Virus record (IMG/VR): IMGVR_UViG_3300025117_000005
Location: 1-64,000 of that record
Reading direction: 5' to 3' (one strand)
From: a virus
DNA: 64,000 nt
The translations under genes were made by a program, and so were the position numbers. Position 1 is the stretch's first letter; each line of letters opens with the position of its first letter. The notes below the pieces were generated by a model. The model was not told where the DNA came from. It saw only the letters and a program-made list of their open reading frames with translations, and made no database searches. Of the stretch, positions 16,948 to 26,780 are shown piece by piece.

Positions 16948-19900
16948 CTATCCGTTGGGCCGTATGGCCTTGCGCGTAGCGCCACCGCGTCTGTAGTCGG
17001 TGGCAACTGTCAGGGCAATTTCGTCCGAGGTCGGACGGACCTTTGCAATCAATCCATCATCGAGGTGAATATCTACATCCACCTTAGCTGTTCCACCACC
17101 TGGCACCTTGCCAGTCTGGTTCATGTAGTCCAGATTCCTCTTGCCGATCGCCCGAGCAGAACTGCTTCGTATCACGTACTCCTGATGCTGGAGGATAGCC
17201 AACATCTCGTCCCGTCCGAGACCTCCCGAGTGCATTCGATGTGCCCGAATTTCACCACCAGTATGGGCCATGATCGGAGGACCTACACCCGGGCTTCCCG
17301 GTGTCAATGGAATCTTTGGTATGCCGCCACCAAAGATGCTTCCGAGACCCTTTAACGCCCACCCAAAGATTCCAGCAAGGCCACCACTGCTACTCCCGCC
17401 TGATGTGGTCTTCTCGAACTTGAGCCAGTCCATAATCATGCGTTCGATCAGCTTCATCCAGATACTGCCGATACTCCGCATGGCATCCGCGAGGTATTCT
17501 TTCCATGTCTTGATCTTGCCGGTTGACAGGAAATCCTTCAGGGGGGCGAGCATGGAGTTTTTGACTGTCTCTCCAAATTCTTTACCGATCTGCTTGCCGA
17601 ACTCGAAGCCGGTTTCCATGTTCTTCCAGAAATCGTTCCATCCTTGTGTGACGCCAGGCAGAACACCGGAGAGCTGCTCCATATCCGTCCTGAGTTCTTT
17701 GTTGGCCTTACGAATCCGTTCATTGGCAGCATCCACCTGTTCCCGGAGCTTTGCAATGGCCGCCTGAACTTCGACGGATGTTCCCTCCATTTCCAGAAGA
17801 GCGATCTTGTTGTTAAGAACTTCAACGGTATTCTGGTTCAACGATATGGTAAGCTCATCCATCTGTTTCTTGAGCTTCCACCCGAATTCACTTTTCTTAT
17901 CAACTTCACTTAAGGCGTCGTACTGTTGCTCCTTGATAAGCAACATATCCTTGCTGGCACGGGTCTGTGTCTCCAGGTCTACCCGGACCTGCTTTTCGAT
18001 CTCACGAATTCTATCTGCCTCAGCAGACTTCCGTATTTCGCTGATGTCTTGCAGACCCTGATGGTATATGCGGGCTCTGTCAGCAACGTAACGCTGGTCT
18101 TCGGCCAGGATTAATGTGTTAGTCTCCGCAATAATCGCCTTTGCGTCTGCTCCCGCCTGTCCCAGTTGCTTCAACATATCACCGGCAATCTTGGCGCGGT
18201 TATCTCTCCATTTTGCTTCCGCACCAGTCAACTGCATATCGATGATATTATCCTGAGCGGCCAAACGGTCTTGCTCTGTCTTGGCAAGGGCAATCTCGGC
18301 ATTCACCGTTTCGGTTTGAATCTTCAGAAGATCGGATTGAAATCTCCTCTCGTTCGCCAAACGATCTGCACGCCGTTTCTGGCGCACTTTTTCCTTATCT
18401 CGCTCACCGTTGTCTTCTGCCTCTGCAAGTTTATCCGCGAGCGACCTACCGAGTTCAGCTAACAGATCTTCTTTTTGAGTTTTAGTGAAATCTTTTTCAG
18501 CTTCAATCTTCCCTCTCTTCGCCTGGTATTCCTCCAGGATTTCGAGACGCCTGATCTGTGTCATCTCGTCTATCCGGATCAACTCGTCAAACTCGTCCCT
18601 AGCTCGTTGCATCCGGTTTTTCAGGTCTTCTTGCCTAAATTGAGCAAGGTAACCAGCATATTTCTCTGCCCGCTCCAACCGATCTTTGTTGTACTTGTCT
18701 TCGATCTCTTTCCGTTTTGTGTTGTAATACTGCTCAATGAGCGCCCGCTTTTCCAGGGCCTTAACTAAGGCATCACCTTCCAAGAGGGACATATCACCCA
18801 AGCTATCAATCGCCTCCTGACGCTCCATAAGCAGCGCAGACAGTTCGCTCGCCGCCTTCTTTCTCCAATCCCGAAGAGACTTCAACTCTTCACTGGTTGC
18901 CTTATCCCTGGGTTTCCTCTCAACATCAGTAATGATGTCGTAGAGGTTACGGTATCCAACGGCTACGTCCTGGATGGATCGTGTAAGACCGGCATTTGCC
19001 AAAGCCTCCCTGATAGCATCTTCGGTATAGCCCTTCATCCCACGGGACATGGCCCGCAAAGCCTCATCGGCCCCCTCTACGGCCTTCCTCTGTTCCTCAA
19101 AGGCTTTCCCCATCCCCGTAGCCTTTAGGAATTGCTCGAAGTTCCCCTTGTTATTCTTCTGCCATTCCCCGTACCGAACCTGCATATCCTTCTGGAGTTT
19201 ATCGAACCGTTTTTGTTCCTCCTCCAGGGACGACGCAAGCGTAGTGAATCGTGTCATTTTCAGGTCATCAAACTGCTTCTTAGTTTTCGCCAAGACCTCT
19301 TCTATAATCCGGCCCAGTTCCTTCTCTTCTACCTGACCCTGACGGATAGCCTCGTTCAAGTCTTTATGGGTGGTAGCCACCTCTTCGATGGCATCCCTGA
19401 TCTCTTCCCGTGTGGCCTTCCCATCCTTCAGGAGGGCATTCACCTTCTCGTAGTCCATGATCTTCTTGCCCAGATCCTGCAACTCCCGGTCCTGCACCTT
19501 CAGGGTTTCCTGTAATTCCTTCTTGGTATCCCCGATGATGGCTTTTAGGGCGGCCCAACCCGTAATCAACACGGACAGACCCAACAGGAAGGGGTTGGCG
19601 GCGAGGAATGCCCATGCCGCACCCAATGCGTGAAGGGCTATAGTCAGATATTTTGCGACAGTAGTGAGATTCATCAGAACAGCGGCGAGGGCGATATATG
19701 GAGCCAGGTCTTTAATAGAGTCAACCAGCTTCAACAAGATTTCAAGGAGGAGGTTGAAGGCGGGGAGGGCTTTCTCTGTAATCGTCATTCCTGTGTCAAG
19801 CAGACGATTCGCCAGCACTTTCAGTCTGTTGACCGGACCTTCCATTGACCGATCGAACATGATCATCATGGCATTCGTTCCGGTAATGCGCTCCGTCATT

Positions 19901-22449
19901 TGCTTGAAAGCTTCAGCACCCATGTTCAACATAGAAGCGAGGGCTCCAGCCTGTCTTTTCTCTAATCCCTCGAAGATGTTGCCCATGTCGAAACCGGCGT
20001 CTTTTAACTTCCGCAGGATGTCGATGAGGTTGTTGCCGGGCATCCGGATATCGGACATCTTAAGTCCGACCGCAGATATTTCATCCTTAAACTTCTGTGT
20101 GGGCGCAATCAGTTGACCCAGTATCCCACGGAGGCCAGTACCGATTGTGGAGGCCCGAAGGCCAGCATTCGAAAGCACAGCGATCGATGAAGCCGTCTCT
20201 TCCAATGTCATTCCGACCTGTGAGGCAATCGCAGCCACGTAGTTAAATGAAGTCGCTAAGTCTCCGATCTCCAATTTAGAGTAGTTCAGCGCCGCCGCCA
20301 GGACGTTTCCAACCCGGGCAGCTTCCTTGGCAGAGAGGTTCCAGACATTCATAGCAGTCGTCAGAACCTTCACGGCCTCTTGTGAAGATGCCCCGGTAGC
20401 CGTCACAAGCATAGCAACCGTTCTGAGTGCTTCAGCGGATTCACGGGCTGTCAAACCAGCCTGACCGAGGATCTTTAATGCCTCAGCCGCTTCCATGAAC
20501 CCCATCTTTGTAGAGGTCGCTACATCTCTCGCGGCCTTCTCCAACACCAACATATCCGCAGCCGATGCTTCCGTAATGGCACCAACATCAATCATCGCCT
20601 GCCTGAACTCGAACATGGTCTTGACGGTCCCTACCAGGGCCTGCTGGATCTTAAAGACAGTCCCAAAGATAAGGGCTCCACCGACCAACCATGCCATTTG
20701 AGACTTCATCATGTCTTTGAAGCCAGAGCCCCACCTCTCCATGGCCCGGAGAGCGTCGCCCGTCCGTCTACTGAAAGAACCGACCTGGTACTGAACAGCC
20801 GTCAATGCTTCTGCAGCCTTCGCCATATCCTGATTCATTTTGGCCGTGGCCTGTCCCGTCATCTGGAACTCTTGACGGATGAGTTTCATCTTTTGAGCGA
20901 GAAGACCCTGCAACTTCTCCAGTTCGAGCGTTCCGATGCCGAGTTGCTTGATAGACTTCAGGTTAATCTCGACCCCGCCAGTCAACTTCTGGATTTCTGC
21001 GTTCGTCTGAGACAGGCCCTGCCGGACGGCTTTAAGTTGCACGGCCTCACCCTGAGCTGCAAGCTGTTTCAGTCTTTCCGTGAGTCCGTAGACAGCCTTG
21101 TCTAGGTTTACGATGTCATCGACTGGCAAACCCTTGGCTTTGAGGGCTTCGGCCTCCTGGATGGCTTTGGCGGTGTCTGAGATGTCCTTTCTGAGCTTGT
21201 CGAAGGGTTCAGCCATGCCACCGGCAACCCCTTGGGACCCCAAGTGCGCAATCTTGTTCGTCAGGTCAGAGATCTCCGCATTGATGGCCTTGGCGACCTC
21301 ACTCAGTCGGTTGAATTCGTCCGGGTTGAGGTAAGCCTTCAGTTGGATGGCCTGTAGTTTCTGTTGGAACTGAGAAACGGCCGCCCCGGCAATATTGATT
21401 TTTCCGATCAGATTATCCCAATCACCCCCACCCGAAGGGCCACCGATGCCGCCGCCCGCCGCGCCGACCGGACTGGCCTTGATTTTCGCGTAAGCAGCTT
21501 CTATTGCCTTAGCACTCTGCACCAATTTTTCATGACCGGAAACAGAGTCAAGGATGATATTTTTGACCGCCTCATGATCCTTCACGAGACTCTTCATCAC
21601 GTCATCGGACGCCTGATTGAGAACGTTGATATCTTTCGTCGTTCTCCATATATCTTCGAGATGCTTCTTTGCCCCGGCAAGATATTTTTCATCCGTATTG
21701 GTGAGTAACCCATGCTCCCCGAGCGTTTTGACAATCTGCTGAAATTCGGCAATCTTCGCCTTGGCCTGCACCTCTTCAGCGGTAGCCTTTGCAATTAATT
21801 CCTGCGTGGCCAGCCGAGCCCGCTCGTACGCCCCCATGTGGCCGATCAGTTCAGACATGCGCTGATACGTAGCCAGACGCTTTTGCTCGTACTGCTGAAT
21901 CGCGGAGGAAAACCCGATGTCGTAGTCCTGCCGGGATGCCTTACCCCCCTGCCCCTCGAACTCTTCAAGACCTACGGCGAATTGTCTGTCCGGGAAGTAC
22001 ATCTTCTTTGTCCGGGCAGAATATTTCGGAGTTCCCCAGTCTACAACGGGATCTTCGCCGCGTCTCAGGGTGTCGATGATCTTCGAATATTTGACAAATT
22101 CGGCTTCCAGTTTCCTCAGTTCCTTGCTGACCTGGGAACCCATTTCCTGAAATTCCGCTACACTCTTTTTCCGGACATCCTTAAATGTCCCCACCATCTT
22201 CTCTTCTACGCCGGACGTATCCAGCATCTTTGTGAGGGAAATGGCGGGGGCCGATTCGAGCATCTTATAGAAGGTGGCAACGGTGATCGATAGTGCCTTC
22301 CAACGGTTCTGCAACTGCGCGAGGGAAGGTTTAATCTTCTCGTCAAACTGCTTTACGGCGGCTTCTACGTTTTTCCCGAAGTCTGCGGAGACTTTCGATA
22401 CGAACTCAACCCCGAGTCTGTCTATCGTGGTTCCAACCGTGTCAGCCAT
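16948..22449 (-). CDS. Tape measure protein
   Basis: 1833 residues, setting tail length; at the usual 0.15 nm per residue this predicts a tail near 275 nm. Long coiled coils fill residues 1-570 and 1000-1650. The TP901-type tape measure domain lies at about 600-840 (FRQAMIDVGAITEAS, AAEALKILGQAG, GLRGILGQL). Hydrophobic stretches at about 583-605 and 915-975 are candidate membrane-inserting segments for DNA entry. The C terminus (MHSGGLGRDEMLAILQHQEYVI) is the standard tape measure ending. The start overlaps the stop of the frameshifted chaperone (TAATG). Confidence 0.95.
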   Translation of the reverse strand: MADTVGTTIDRLGVEFVSKVSADFGKNVEAAVKQFDEKIKPSLAQLQNRWKALSITVATFYKMLESAPAISLTKMLDTSGVEEKMVGTFKDVRKKSVAEFQEMGSQVSKELRKLEAEFVKYSKIIDTLRRGEDPVVDWGTPKYSARTKKMYFPDRQFAVGLEEFEGQGGKASRQDYDIGFSSAIQQYEQKRLATYQRMSELIGHMGAYERARLATQELIAKATAEEVQAKAKIAEFQQIVKTLGEHGLLTNTDEKYLAGAKKHLEDIWRTTKDINVLNQASDDVMKSLVKDHEAVKNIILDSVSGHEKLVQSAKAIEAAYAKIKASPVGAAGGGIGGPSGGGDWDNLIGKINIAGAAVSQFQQKLQAIQLKAYLNPDEFNRLSEVAKAINAEISDLTNKIAHLGSQGVAGGMAEPFDKLRKDISDTAKAIQEAEALKAKGLPVDDIVNLDKAVYGLTERLKQLAAQGEAVQLKAVRQGLSQTNAEIQKLTGGVEINLKSIKQLGIGTLELEKLQGLLAQKMKLIRQEFQMTGQATAKMNQDMAKAAEALTAVQYQVGSFSRRTGDALRAMERWGSGFKDMMKSQMAWLVGGALIFGTVFKIQQALVGTVKTMFEFRQAMIDVGAITEASAADMLVLEKAARDVATSTKMGFMEAAEALKILGQAGLTARESAEALRTVAMLVTATGASSQEAVKVLTTAMNVWNLSAKEAARVGNVLAAALNYSKLEIGDLATSFNYVAAIASQVGMTLEETASSIAVLSNAGLRASTIGTGLRGILGQLIAPTQKFKDEISAVGLKMSDIRMPGNNLIDILRKLKDAGFDMGNIFEGLEKRQAGALASMLNMGAEAFKQMTERITGTNAMMIMFDRSMEGPVNRLKVLANRLLDTGMTITEKALPAFNLLLEILLKLVDSIKDLAPYIALAAVLMNLTTVAKYLTIALHALGAAWAFLAANPFLLGLSVLITGWAALKAIIGDTKKELQETLKVQDRELQDLGKKIMDYEKVNALLKDGKATREEIRDAIEEVATTHKDLNEAIRQGQVEEKELGRIIEEVLAKTKKQFDDLKMTRFTTLASSLEEEQKRFDKLQKDMQVRYGEWQKNNKGNFEQFLKATGMGKAFEEQRKAVEGADEALRAMSRGMKGYTEDAIREALANAGLTRSIQDVAVGYRNLYDIITDVERKPRDKATSEELKSLRDWRKKAASELSALLMERQEAIDSLGDMSLLEGDALVKALEKRALIEQYYNTKRKEIEDKYNKDRLERAEKYAGYLAQFRQEDLKNRMQRARDEFDELIRIDEMTQIRRLEILEEYQAKRGKIEAEKDFTKTQKEDLLAELGRSLADKLAEAEDNGERDKEKVRQKRRADRLANERRFQSDLLKIQTETVNAEIALAKTEQDRLAAQDNIIDMQLTGAEAKWRDNRAKIAGDMLKQLGQAGADAKAIIAETNTLILAEDQRYVADRARIYHQGLQDISEIRKSAEADRIREIEKQVRVDLETQTRASKDMLLIKEQQYDALSEVDKKSEFGWKLKKQMDELTISLNQNTVEVLNNKIALLEMEGTSVEVQAAIAKLREQVDAANERIRKANKELRTDMEQLSGVLPGVTQGWNDFWKNMETGFEFGKQIGKEFGETVKNSMLAPLKDFLSTGKIKTWKEYLADAMRSIGSIWMKLIERMIMDWLKFEKTTSGGSSSGGLAGIFGWALKGLGSIFGGGIPKIPLTPGSPGVGPPIMAHTGGEIRAHRMHSGGLGRDEMLAILQHQEYVIRSSSARAIGKRNLDYMNQTGKVPGGGTAKVDVDIHLDDGLIAKVRPTSDEIALTVATDYRRGGATRKAIRPNG

Positions 22450-23143
22450 TAGCCTAAGATGCCCCCTGCGATTAATAAATACGCCTGGTTGTTGTCCGCG
22501 TTCAGTTGTTTCCCTTTCGGCTTATTCGGGTTACGCTCCACCTGCTCCCTCTCGCGTTCCTGGTCTTTATATTTCAGGAAACTCACATGCGAGATCAGAG
22601 TGATTTGGGCCATGCTGTAACCATCCAAAAGGGTTCTCAGTGTGATACCGTACTTCTCACAGACCGAATCAAAGACCGCTAACTCTCTGAGTTCTGGAGG
22701 GATACTGCTCCGGTTGCCGGCATCATCTTTAGAAGTTGATAAAAAAAACCCGACACCAGGTCTCCAATCTTGTTTTTGTTCAACTGCTTGACGAAGATAG
22801 CCAGGAGATCAGCCGCGCACAGGTTTTCTTCGATATACTCCGTGGTGACGGTGGAATCGTGTTTCTTACAGATGATATGGACAAACTCAATCAGCGCATC
22901 GGCGCAATCAGCTAATCCTTGACCGCCCATTTTCCCCAGGAAGTCCCACACTGATTCTGGTTTCCATTCAGACACTTTCTTGAGGATGGGATCGATCGCA
23001 AGCAGGATCTTTTTCTCGTAAGCAATCGGCAGGATCTGGATAGGGATTTCCTTGTCGCCCACCTTGAAGGAATCTTTGGATAGGGAAGGATCGGTTACTT
23101 CATCGATTTGGGCTTTGGTAGGCTTTTCTTGTGGTTCAGACAT
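22449..23143 (-). CDS. Tail assembly chaperone, frameshift product (GT-like)
   Basis: A -1 ribosomal frameshift at the T-run (22741-22748) converts the 154-residue G-like protein into a 231-residue fusion. After residue 134 the new frame stays open for 97 codons (LSTSKDDAGNRSS ... QAYLLIAGGILG) and ends at a TAA that overlaps the tape measure ATG. The extension has a helical, charged stretch (KDQEREREQVERN). Lambda gpG/gpGT works the same way: the G part coats the tape measure and the T part recruits tail tube protein. Position, open frame and slippery sequence all agree. Confidence 0.9.
22679..23143 (-). CDS. Tail assembly chaperone, unshifted product (G-like)
   Basis: 154 residues, mostly helical, with a C-terminal part that ends 20 residues past the slippery site (YQLLKMMPATG). 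It lies between the tail tube and tape measure genes. The start at 23143 follows AAGGAGGGTACG. It is expected to be made in excess over the shifted form and to bind the tape measure during tail assembly. It does not appear in mature virions in well-studied relatives. Confidence 0.85.
   Translation of the reverse strand: MSEPQEKPTKAQIDEVTDPSLSKDSFKVGDKEIPIQILPIAYEKKILLAIDPILKKVSEWKPESVWDFLGKMGGQGLADCADALIEFVHIICKKHDSTVTTEYIEENLCAADLLAIFVKQLNKNKIGDLVSGFFYQLLKMMPATGAVSLQNSES
22741..22751 (-). other. Slippery heptamers for -1 frameshift
   Basis: In the chaperone mRNA the codons read TCG GGT TTT TTT TAT. This gives two overlapping canonical heptamers in frame, G_GGT_TTT and T_TTT_TTT. No obvious strong stem-loop was found just downstream, as in several phage chaperone sites. 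Confidence 0.9.
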
Positions 23144-23181
23144 CGTACCCTCCTTGGTGAGGATGAGGTTGTAAGGCTCTT

Positions 23182-23214
23182 AAAAACGGGGAGACGGCAT
23201 CAACCATCTCCCCG
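23182..23214 (-). terminator. Terminator or attenuator after the tail tube gene
   Basis: Minus-strand CGGGGAGA and TCTCCCCG pair perfectly (23187-23194 with 23207-23214) around 12 bases, followed by TTTTTAAG. It lies between the tail tube and chaperone genes, so it likely lowers chaperone expression relative to the abundant tube protein. A second hairpin, GCGGCT/AGCCGC, lies at 23229-23249. Confidence 0.8.
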
Positions 23215-23295
23215 CTGGACTTTAAGCTGCGGCTTCGCAATGCAGCCGCGTTACCCTATCTACCCATGGTAGTAGGGGCACAGATACCTTATACC

Positions 23296-24372
23296 TTAGT
23301 CGAAGAAAAATGGGAGCTGGAGGATTACCTTCGATGTGCCGTCATTAACGACCTGCGTGGTGGACTGCACTGTGAAGGTCGCCTGTCCGTCCATCGGATT
23401 TTCGTTGTTCTTGAAGTCCGGCGCGAAAGCCCCGCCAGTCGTCACCTTCGGATACCAGATGGCAAGCTGGCGCTGAACGCTGTTGACAACGGCATCGAAG
23501 AAGACAAGAAGCGACTTCTCGTTGATGGTGCCAAGAGGGTCCAACATCTCAATGGACTTGTAGGCCGCCAAGAGATTCGGAGATGCAGGGGTGCCGGTAA
23601 ACGCTGCATTCAGGTTGAGAATGGCCCCACCGCCATCAACGGAGACAATATAGTTCCTGTCCGTCTTTGCCAACAGTGCGCTGATATTGTCAGTCACAAC
23701 AGGATGGAAGATTACCCGATCACCGGCCGCAAACCGATTCGCCTCACCCGCGCCCAAGGTGATAGTCTTGTTGGCTGAACTGTATGAAGCCACGGTGCCG
23801 ACCTTGGCAATGATAATGTCACCCGCTTCAGGTGGGACGGCCCACGTACCATCAGCGGTCACGGTCTTCGCCGATACATCGATGGACTTGATGGTTTCCT
23901 CACCGACGATGACATCACCGGAAATATCCCAGAAAGAAATCTTGTCCCCCACAACAAACTTGCTTACCTCTTTCGAGGTCGCAAAGGTTGTGACCGCATC
24001 TCCGATATTGGTCTGTGTTACGACCGTTCCCATCGACACCACGTTCGATTGGGTCATACCCATGACCTGCGCCAGGACTTCGGCATGCATTTCATGGTAC
24101 GTAAACGTGACCTGTGCCGTGCGCTCTCCTTCCCATGACAAACGGGTTGTCTTGGGCAAACCGAGCTTGAGTTCTCCGATGTTCTTGGTCACAGGCACTG
24201 CGACACCGGAAATGAGCCCGAGGTCAGTCCATCCACTCAGGGGTGAAGAGACCGCCAGGATGCTCTGCCCCGAATAGAGAATGTCTGCTGCATAGTCCCG
24301 GGCGAAGACACGGGGAGACGAGATAAAAATAAATCCTTCATGTTTGATTGGCTGCTCAAAGGAAAAGCTCAT
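23296..24372 (-). CDS. Major tail tube protein
   Basis: 358 residues, on the long side for a tail tube protein. It lies between the tail-completion genes and the chaperone, has a strong Shine-Dalgarno (AACAGGAGGATATCA) and is followed by its own terminator, as expected for an abundant protein. The sequence is beta-rich: an N-terminal part (LGLPKTTRLSWEGERTAQVTFTYHEM) and a C-terminal part (ATFTVQSTTQVVNDGTSKVILQLPFFF) flank a 130-residue middle insert (about 115-245) with repeated SVDGGGA/KTVTADG-type strands. The insert may be a surface-exposed Ig-like domain. Assigned mainly by order and size. Confidence 0.75.
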   Translation of the reverse strand: MSFSFEQPIKHEGFIFISSPRVFARDYAADILYSGQSILAVSSPLSGWTDLGLISGVAVPVTKNIGELKLGLPKTTRLSWEGERTAQVTFTYHEMHAEVLAQVMGMTQSNVVSMGTVVTQTNIGDAVTTFATSKEVSKFVVGDKISFWDISGDVIVGEETIKSIDVSAKTVTADGTWAVPPEAGDIIIAKVGTVASYSSANKTITLGAGEANRFAAGDRVIFHPVVTDNISALLAKTDRNYIVSVDGGGAILNLNAAFTGTPASPNLLAAYKSIEMLDPLGTINEKSLLVFFDAVVNSVQRQLAIWYPKVTTGGAFAPDFKNNENPMDGQATFTVQSTTQVVNDGTSKVILQLPFFFD

Positions 24373-24477
24373 TGATATCCTCCTGTTACGTGATTTTCTA
24401 CTGGCCTCGCACCCAACTTCACGTTGCAGCTCGGATGCGATACCGCTAAATTGTTTAAGTTAAAAAGCCGATACACA

Positions 24478-24726
24478 TCATCTCCCATGATGCTTGGATT
24501 GCTGCTCTATAATCCGAGCGAATTCATGATCAGATATCTCCCGTCCAACTGGAGTGTCAGAGAAACTATCTCTCCACTCAAAAAGACGTGTTTCAAACTG
24601 CTTCCCAAAATATCCAGAACCATCAAGTTGAACCGTGAGGCTCCCCTTCGCTTTCGACATGGCCAGGGCTTTCAGCCGCTTGACAATGCACTGTAGCTGC
24701 CTGTCCAGCTCTGGATCTTCACTCAT
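24478..24726 (-). CDS. Small protein of unknown function
   Basis: 82 residues, mainly helical and charged, with the stretch GSGYFGKQFETRLFEWRD. Starts by ATGA overlap with the tail terminator-like gene. No family recognised; probably a tail-completion accessory or a small unrelated protein. The following 105 bp before the tail tube gene contain only its ribosome binding site and no clear promoter. Confidence 0.55.
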   Translation of the reverse strand: MSEDPELDRQLQCIVKRLKALAMSKAKGSLTVQLDGSGYFGKQFETRLFEWRDSFSDTPVGREISDHEFARIIEQQSKHHGR

Positions 24727-25169
24727 GAGAACACGTGTCTCGCTTCAACCTGATAGAGAAGAATGACATCCACGGCACGATGTACGAACCCTTCGGAATA
24801 TGGAAGCGCGGGCCTTACCGTCACGTCCTTAACCTCGATCGTACCGTAGTTGGCGCTGCCACTTTCGTTCGTGAACTGAAAAGTACGCTTGCCGGTCGTC
24901 GGTCTGTCTAACTTGTCAACGACCGTACTCACTAATTCCGCAATGAGGATCCCATCGGGATCATTTTTCGTTACGCAGAAGATCCGGGGAAAGCTGAACG
25001 ACATTCCCCCGATCCGGTCATCCTGAAAAGACACGACCAAAAACTTGTCCGAGGTGATCTCTTTCGGACGTAATACAGGATTGTAGTATTGTGGAATGGT
25101 CGGAAACTGAGCATACAGATACCTTCTGAACGACCAAAACATATTCAAAAAGGTCTTGGAGTTTGCCAT
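24723..25169 (-). CDS. Tail terminator-like protein
   Basis: 148 residues in the slot where lambda has gpU, between the tail completion protein and the tail tube. The alpha/beta pattern (an N-terminal helix with FWSFRRYLYAQFP, and a late strand VHRAVDVILLYQVEA) fits the tail terminator fold, which caps the tube and joins it to the head. No diagnostic motif exists, so this rests on position and size. Start coupled as TAATG to the preceding gene. Confidence 0.55.
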   Translation of the reverse strand: MANSKTFLNMFWSFRRYLYAQFPTIPQYYNPVLRPKEITSDKFLVVSFQDDRIGGMSFSFPRIFCVTKNDPDGILIAELVSTVVDKLDRPTTGKRTFQFTNESGSANYGTIEVKDVTVRPALPYSEGFVHRAVDVILLYQVEARHVFS

Positions 25170-25711
25170 TAATTCCCCAACCCACTCACAGCCGACCGAA
25201 CAGCCTTCTTGAAAGCGTCCATCATGCGCTGCTTCTCGAAGGAGTTGAATGCCATTTCCCGTCCACCTGGACCAAACAAGGGACGGCCAGGATTCGGAAT
25301 GCCACCGGATACCGCCGTCGCTCCAAACTCGTTACGGACCGCTTTCAGCATGACGTCCGGGCTCACCCCTTTTAAACCAACAAAGATCTTCAACCCGTCC
25401 GGCATGGTTTCAACCCCATGAATTTTCACGGCCCCTTTGATTTCCCCTGTGGCTTCCCATATCTCTTCTACCCAACCCTCTTCTCTCTTCTCTTCGAGCC
25501 ACACAGGGCTTAGGGGTTGCCAGTACACATCAGCAAAGACCATCCCGCCAGTGTGCTCACCCATGCGGGAGATAATTATTTCGTAATACTGCTCACCAAC
25601 CGCCTGAAGCGCCTTACCCGAATGCGAGACAAGGCCAGCCTTCAACTGCGCCATCTTTCCTTGAAACTTCTGCAACGCATTGGGTTCAAGTCTTGCGCTG
25701 AATTCGATCAT
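25169..25711 (-). CDS. Tail completion / neck protein (HK97 gp10-like)
   Basis: 180 residues from the ATG at 25711, which overlaps the previous stop as ATGA; a longer reading from 25747 lies inside the previous gene. The pattern (MIEFSARLEPNALQKFQGKMAQLK, a GxPNPGRPLFG segment and a terminal basic helix MDAFKKAVRSA) resembles the gp10/gpZ group of tail completion proteins. Typical length and position. Confidence 0.6.
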   Translation of the reverse strand: MIEFSARLEPNALQKFQGKMAQLKAGLVSHSGKALQAVGEQYYEIIISRMGEHTGGMVFADVYWQPLSPVWLEEKREEGWVEEIWEATGEIKGAVKIHGVETMPDGLKIFVGLKGVSPDVMLKAVRNEFGATAVSGGIPNPGRPLFGPGGREMAFNSFEKQRMMDAFKKAVRSAVSGLGN

Positions 25712-26319
25712 ACCCGTTTGTCCCCTGAACACAGGGCCTGATAGCACCCCGGATAGAGGGTCTTGTCAAGCGAATCGATCTGTAGATTTTTACCGTCAGG
25801 CATCGTGATCCGGTCGCCATCCTTGGGAACGTAGGCCCCCAATCTCCGGGCCGAGAAAATCACACGCACCTTATCGAAAGAGAGCTCTCCCGCAGGGGTC
25901 AGTGAGTCACCCTGTGAGAGATAGGAAATGTTCATGTAGTCATTGAACTTCACTGTCGGAGTGAAGGTTCTCTTACCAGATCCCGTCGTAACAGTCTCGA
26001 CCAACTGATAATAGGTACACTGGTAATTGCACTTATACGCTAGCGCCTGCTGCCCAATCTTGACCGTCCCGTCGTCCAGGAAGTTGCAAGTCGCAACCAA
26101 GAAATACTCCCCGGTCAGTGTTACCTGAAAAATATCACCGTCCACAACCTGAGAATTCCAGATGAAGTATGCGTCTCTAGCAAACTCTTTCCGGAAAGGA
26201 TCGGTTGATTTGCTCGGAACGACAAAGGCCCTCTCCGAGATATTTCCCGCATCACGCTGAATAGATACGGCGCTGCCGTACTTCTCAATGTTGACGGTTA
26301 ATTCGCTCTGGAAACTCAT
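25708..26319 (-). CDS. Head-tail connector or stopper candidate
   Basis: 203 residues, beta-rich, in the connector region between the head-tail adaptor and the neck protein. It contains four cysteines in the middle and end (CNFLD, CNYQC, PGCYQALC) and a DGDRITMPDGKNLQIDSLD strand pair. No known signature recognised; stopper role inferred from order. Coupled by ATGA at both ends. Confidence 0.45.
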   Translation of the reverse strand: MSFQSELTVNIEKYGSAVSIQRDAGNISERAFVVPSKSTDPFRKEFARDAYFIWNSQVVDGDIFQVTLTGEYFLVATCNFLDDGTVKIGQQALAYKCNYQCTYYQLVETVTTGSGKRTFTPTVKFNDYMNISYLSQGDSLTPAGELSFDKVRVIFSARRLGAYVPKDGDRITMPDGKNLQIDSLDKTLYPGCYQALCSGDKRV

Positions 26320-26777
26320 GGAAACAATTCCTCATCCAACTCCGACAGGTCAGTAAACATCGGTGTTGGCGGGGAAGATATCACAACAATATTGAGATCC
26401 GGGATTACCCCGGATTTCGCCAGGTTCATGTTCGCGTAGCAGAAAGAAAGATTGCCTTTCTCTTCCTGCTCCCAATCTATCTGTTGCAGTTCGCGGGTAA
26501 AGACACCACCCGCGATACTCACCCGTTTGGCCTGGGTCTTTGCTAGAACCTTGCAGACCTTGGCCGCAATATGGAAGATAGCTGCCCTGTTGAAGTAGGC
26601 AGGCTTTGTTGGTTGCAGTACAGCCCAATCCGTGATTTTGCTCTTCACGAAGTCTTCGGAATCCACGGCGTAAAGGTCATCGGCCAAGAGGGCATCGGGA
26701 ATGTCCGTAGAGGACACATTTCCACATGCACGCCGGACTGAGGCCTCCCAGCCGGCCAACAGGAATGAGTAGGCCAT
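26316..26777 (-). CDS. Head-tail adaptor candidate
   Basis: 153 residues, the first gene of the connector run. The N-terminal half is helical with alternating hydrophobic positions (AAIFHIAAKVCKVLAKTQAKRVS), as in adaptor proteins that dock on the portal ring; the C-terminal half is loop-rich. No signature motif. The stop overlaps the next start as ATGA. Function by position only. Confidence 0.45.
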   Translation of the reverse strand: MAYSFLLAGWEASVRRACGNVSSTDIPDALLADDLYAVDSEDFVKSKITDWAVLQPTKPAYFNRAAIFHIAAKVCKVLAKTQAKRVSIAGGVFTRELQQIDWEQEEKGNLSFCYANMNLAKSGVIPDLNIVVISSPPTPMFTDLSELDEELFP

Positions 26778-26780
26778 AAC

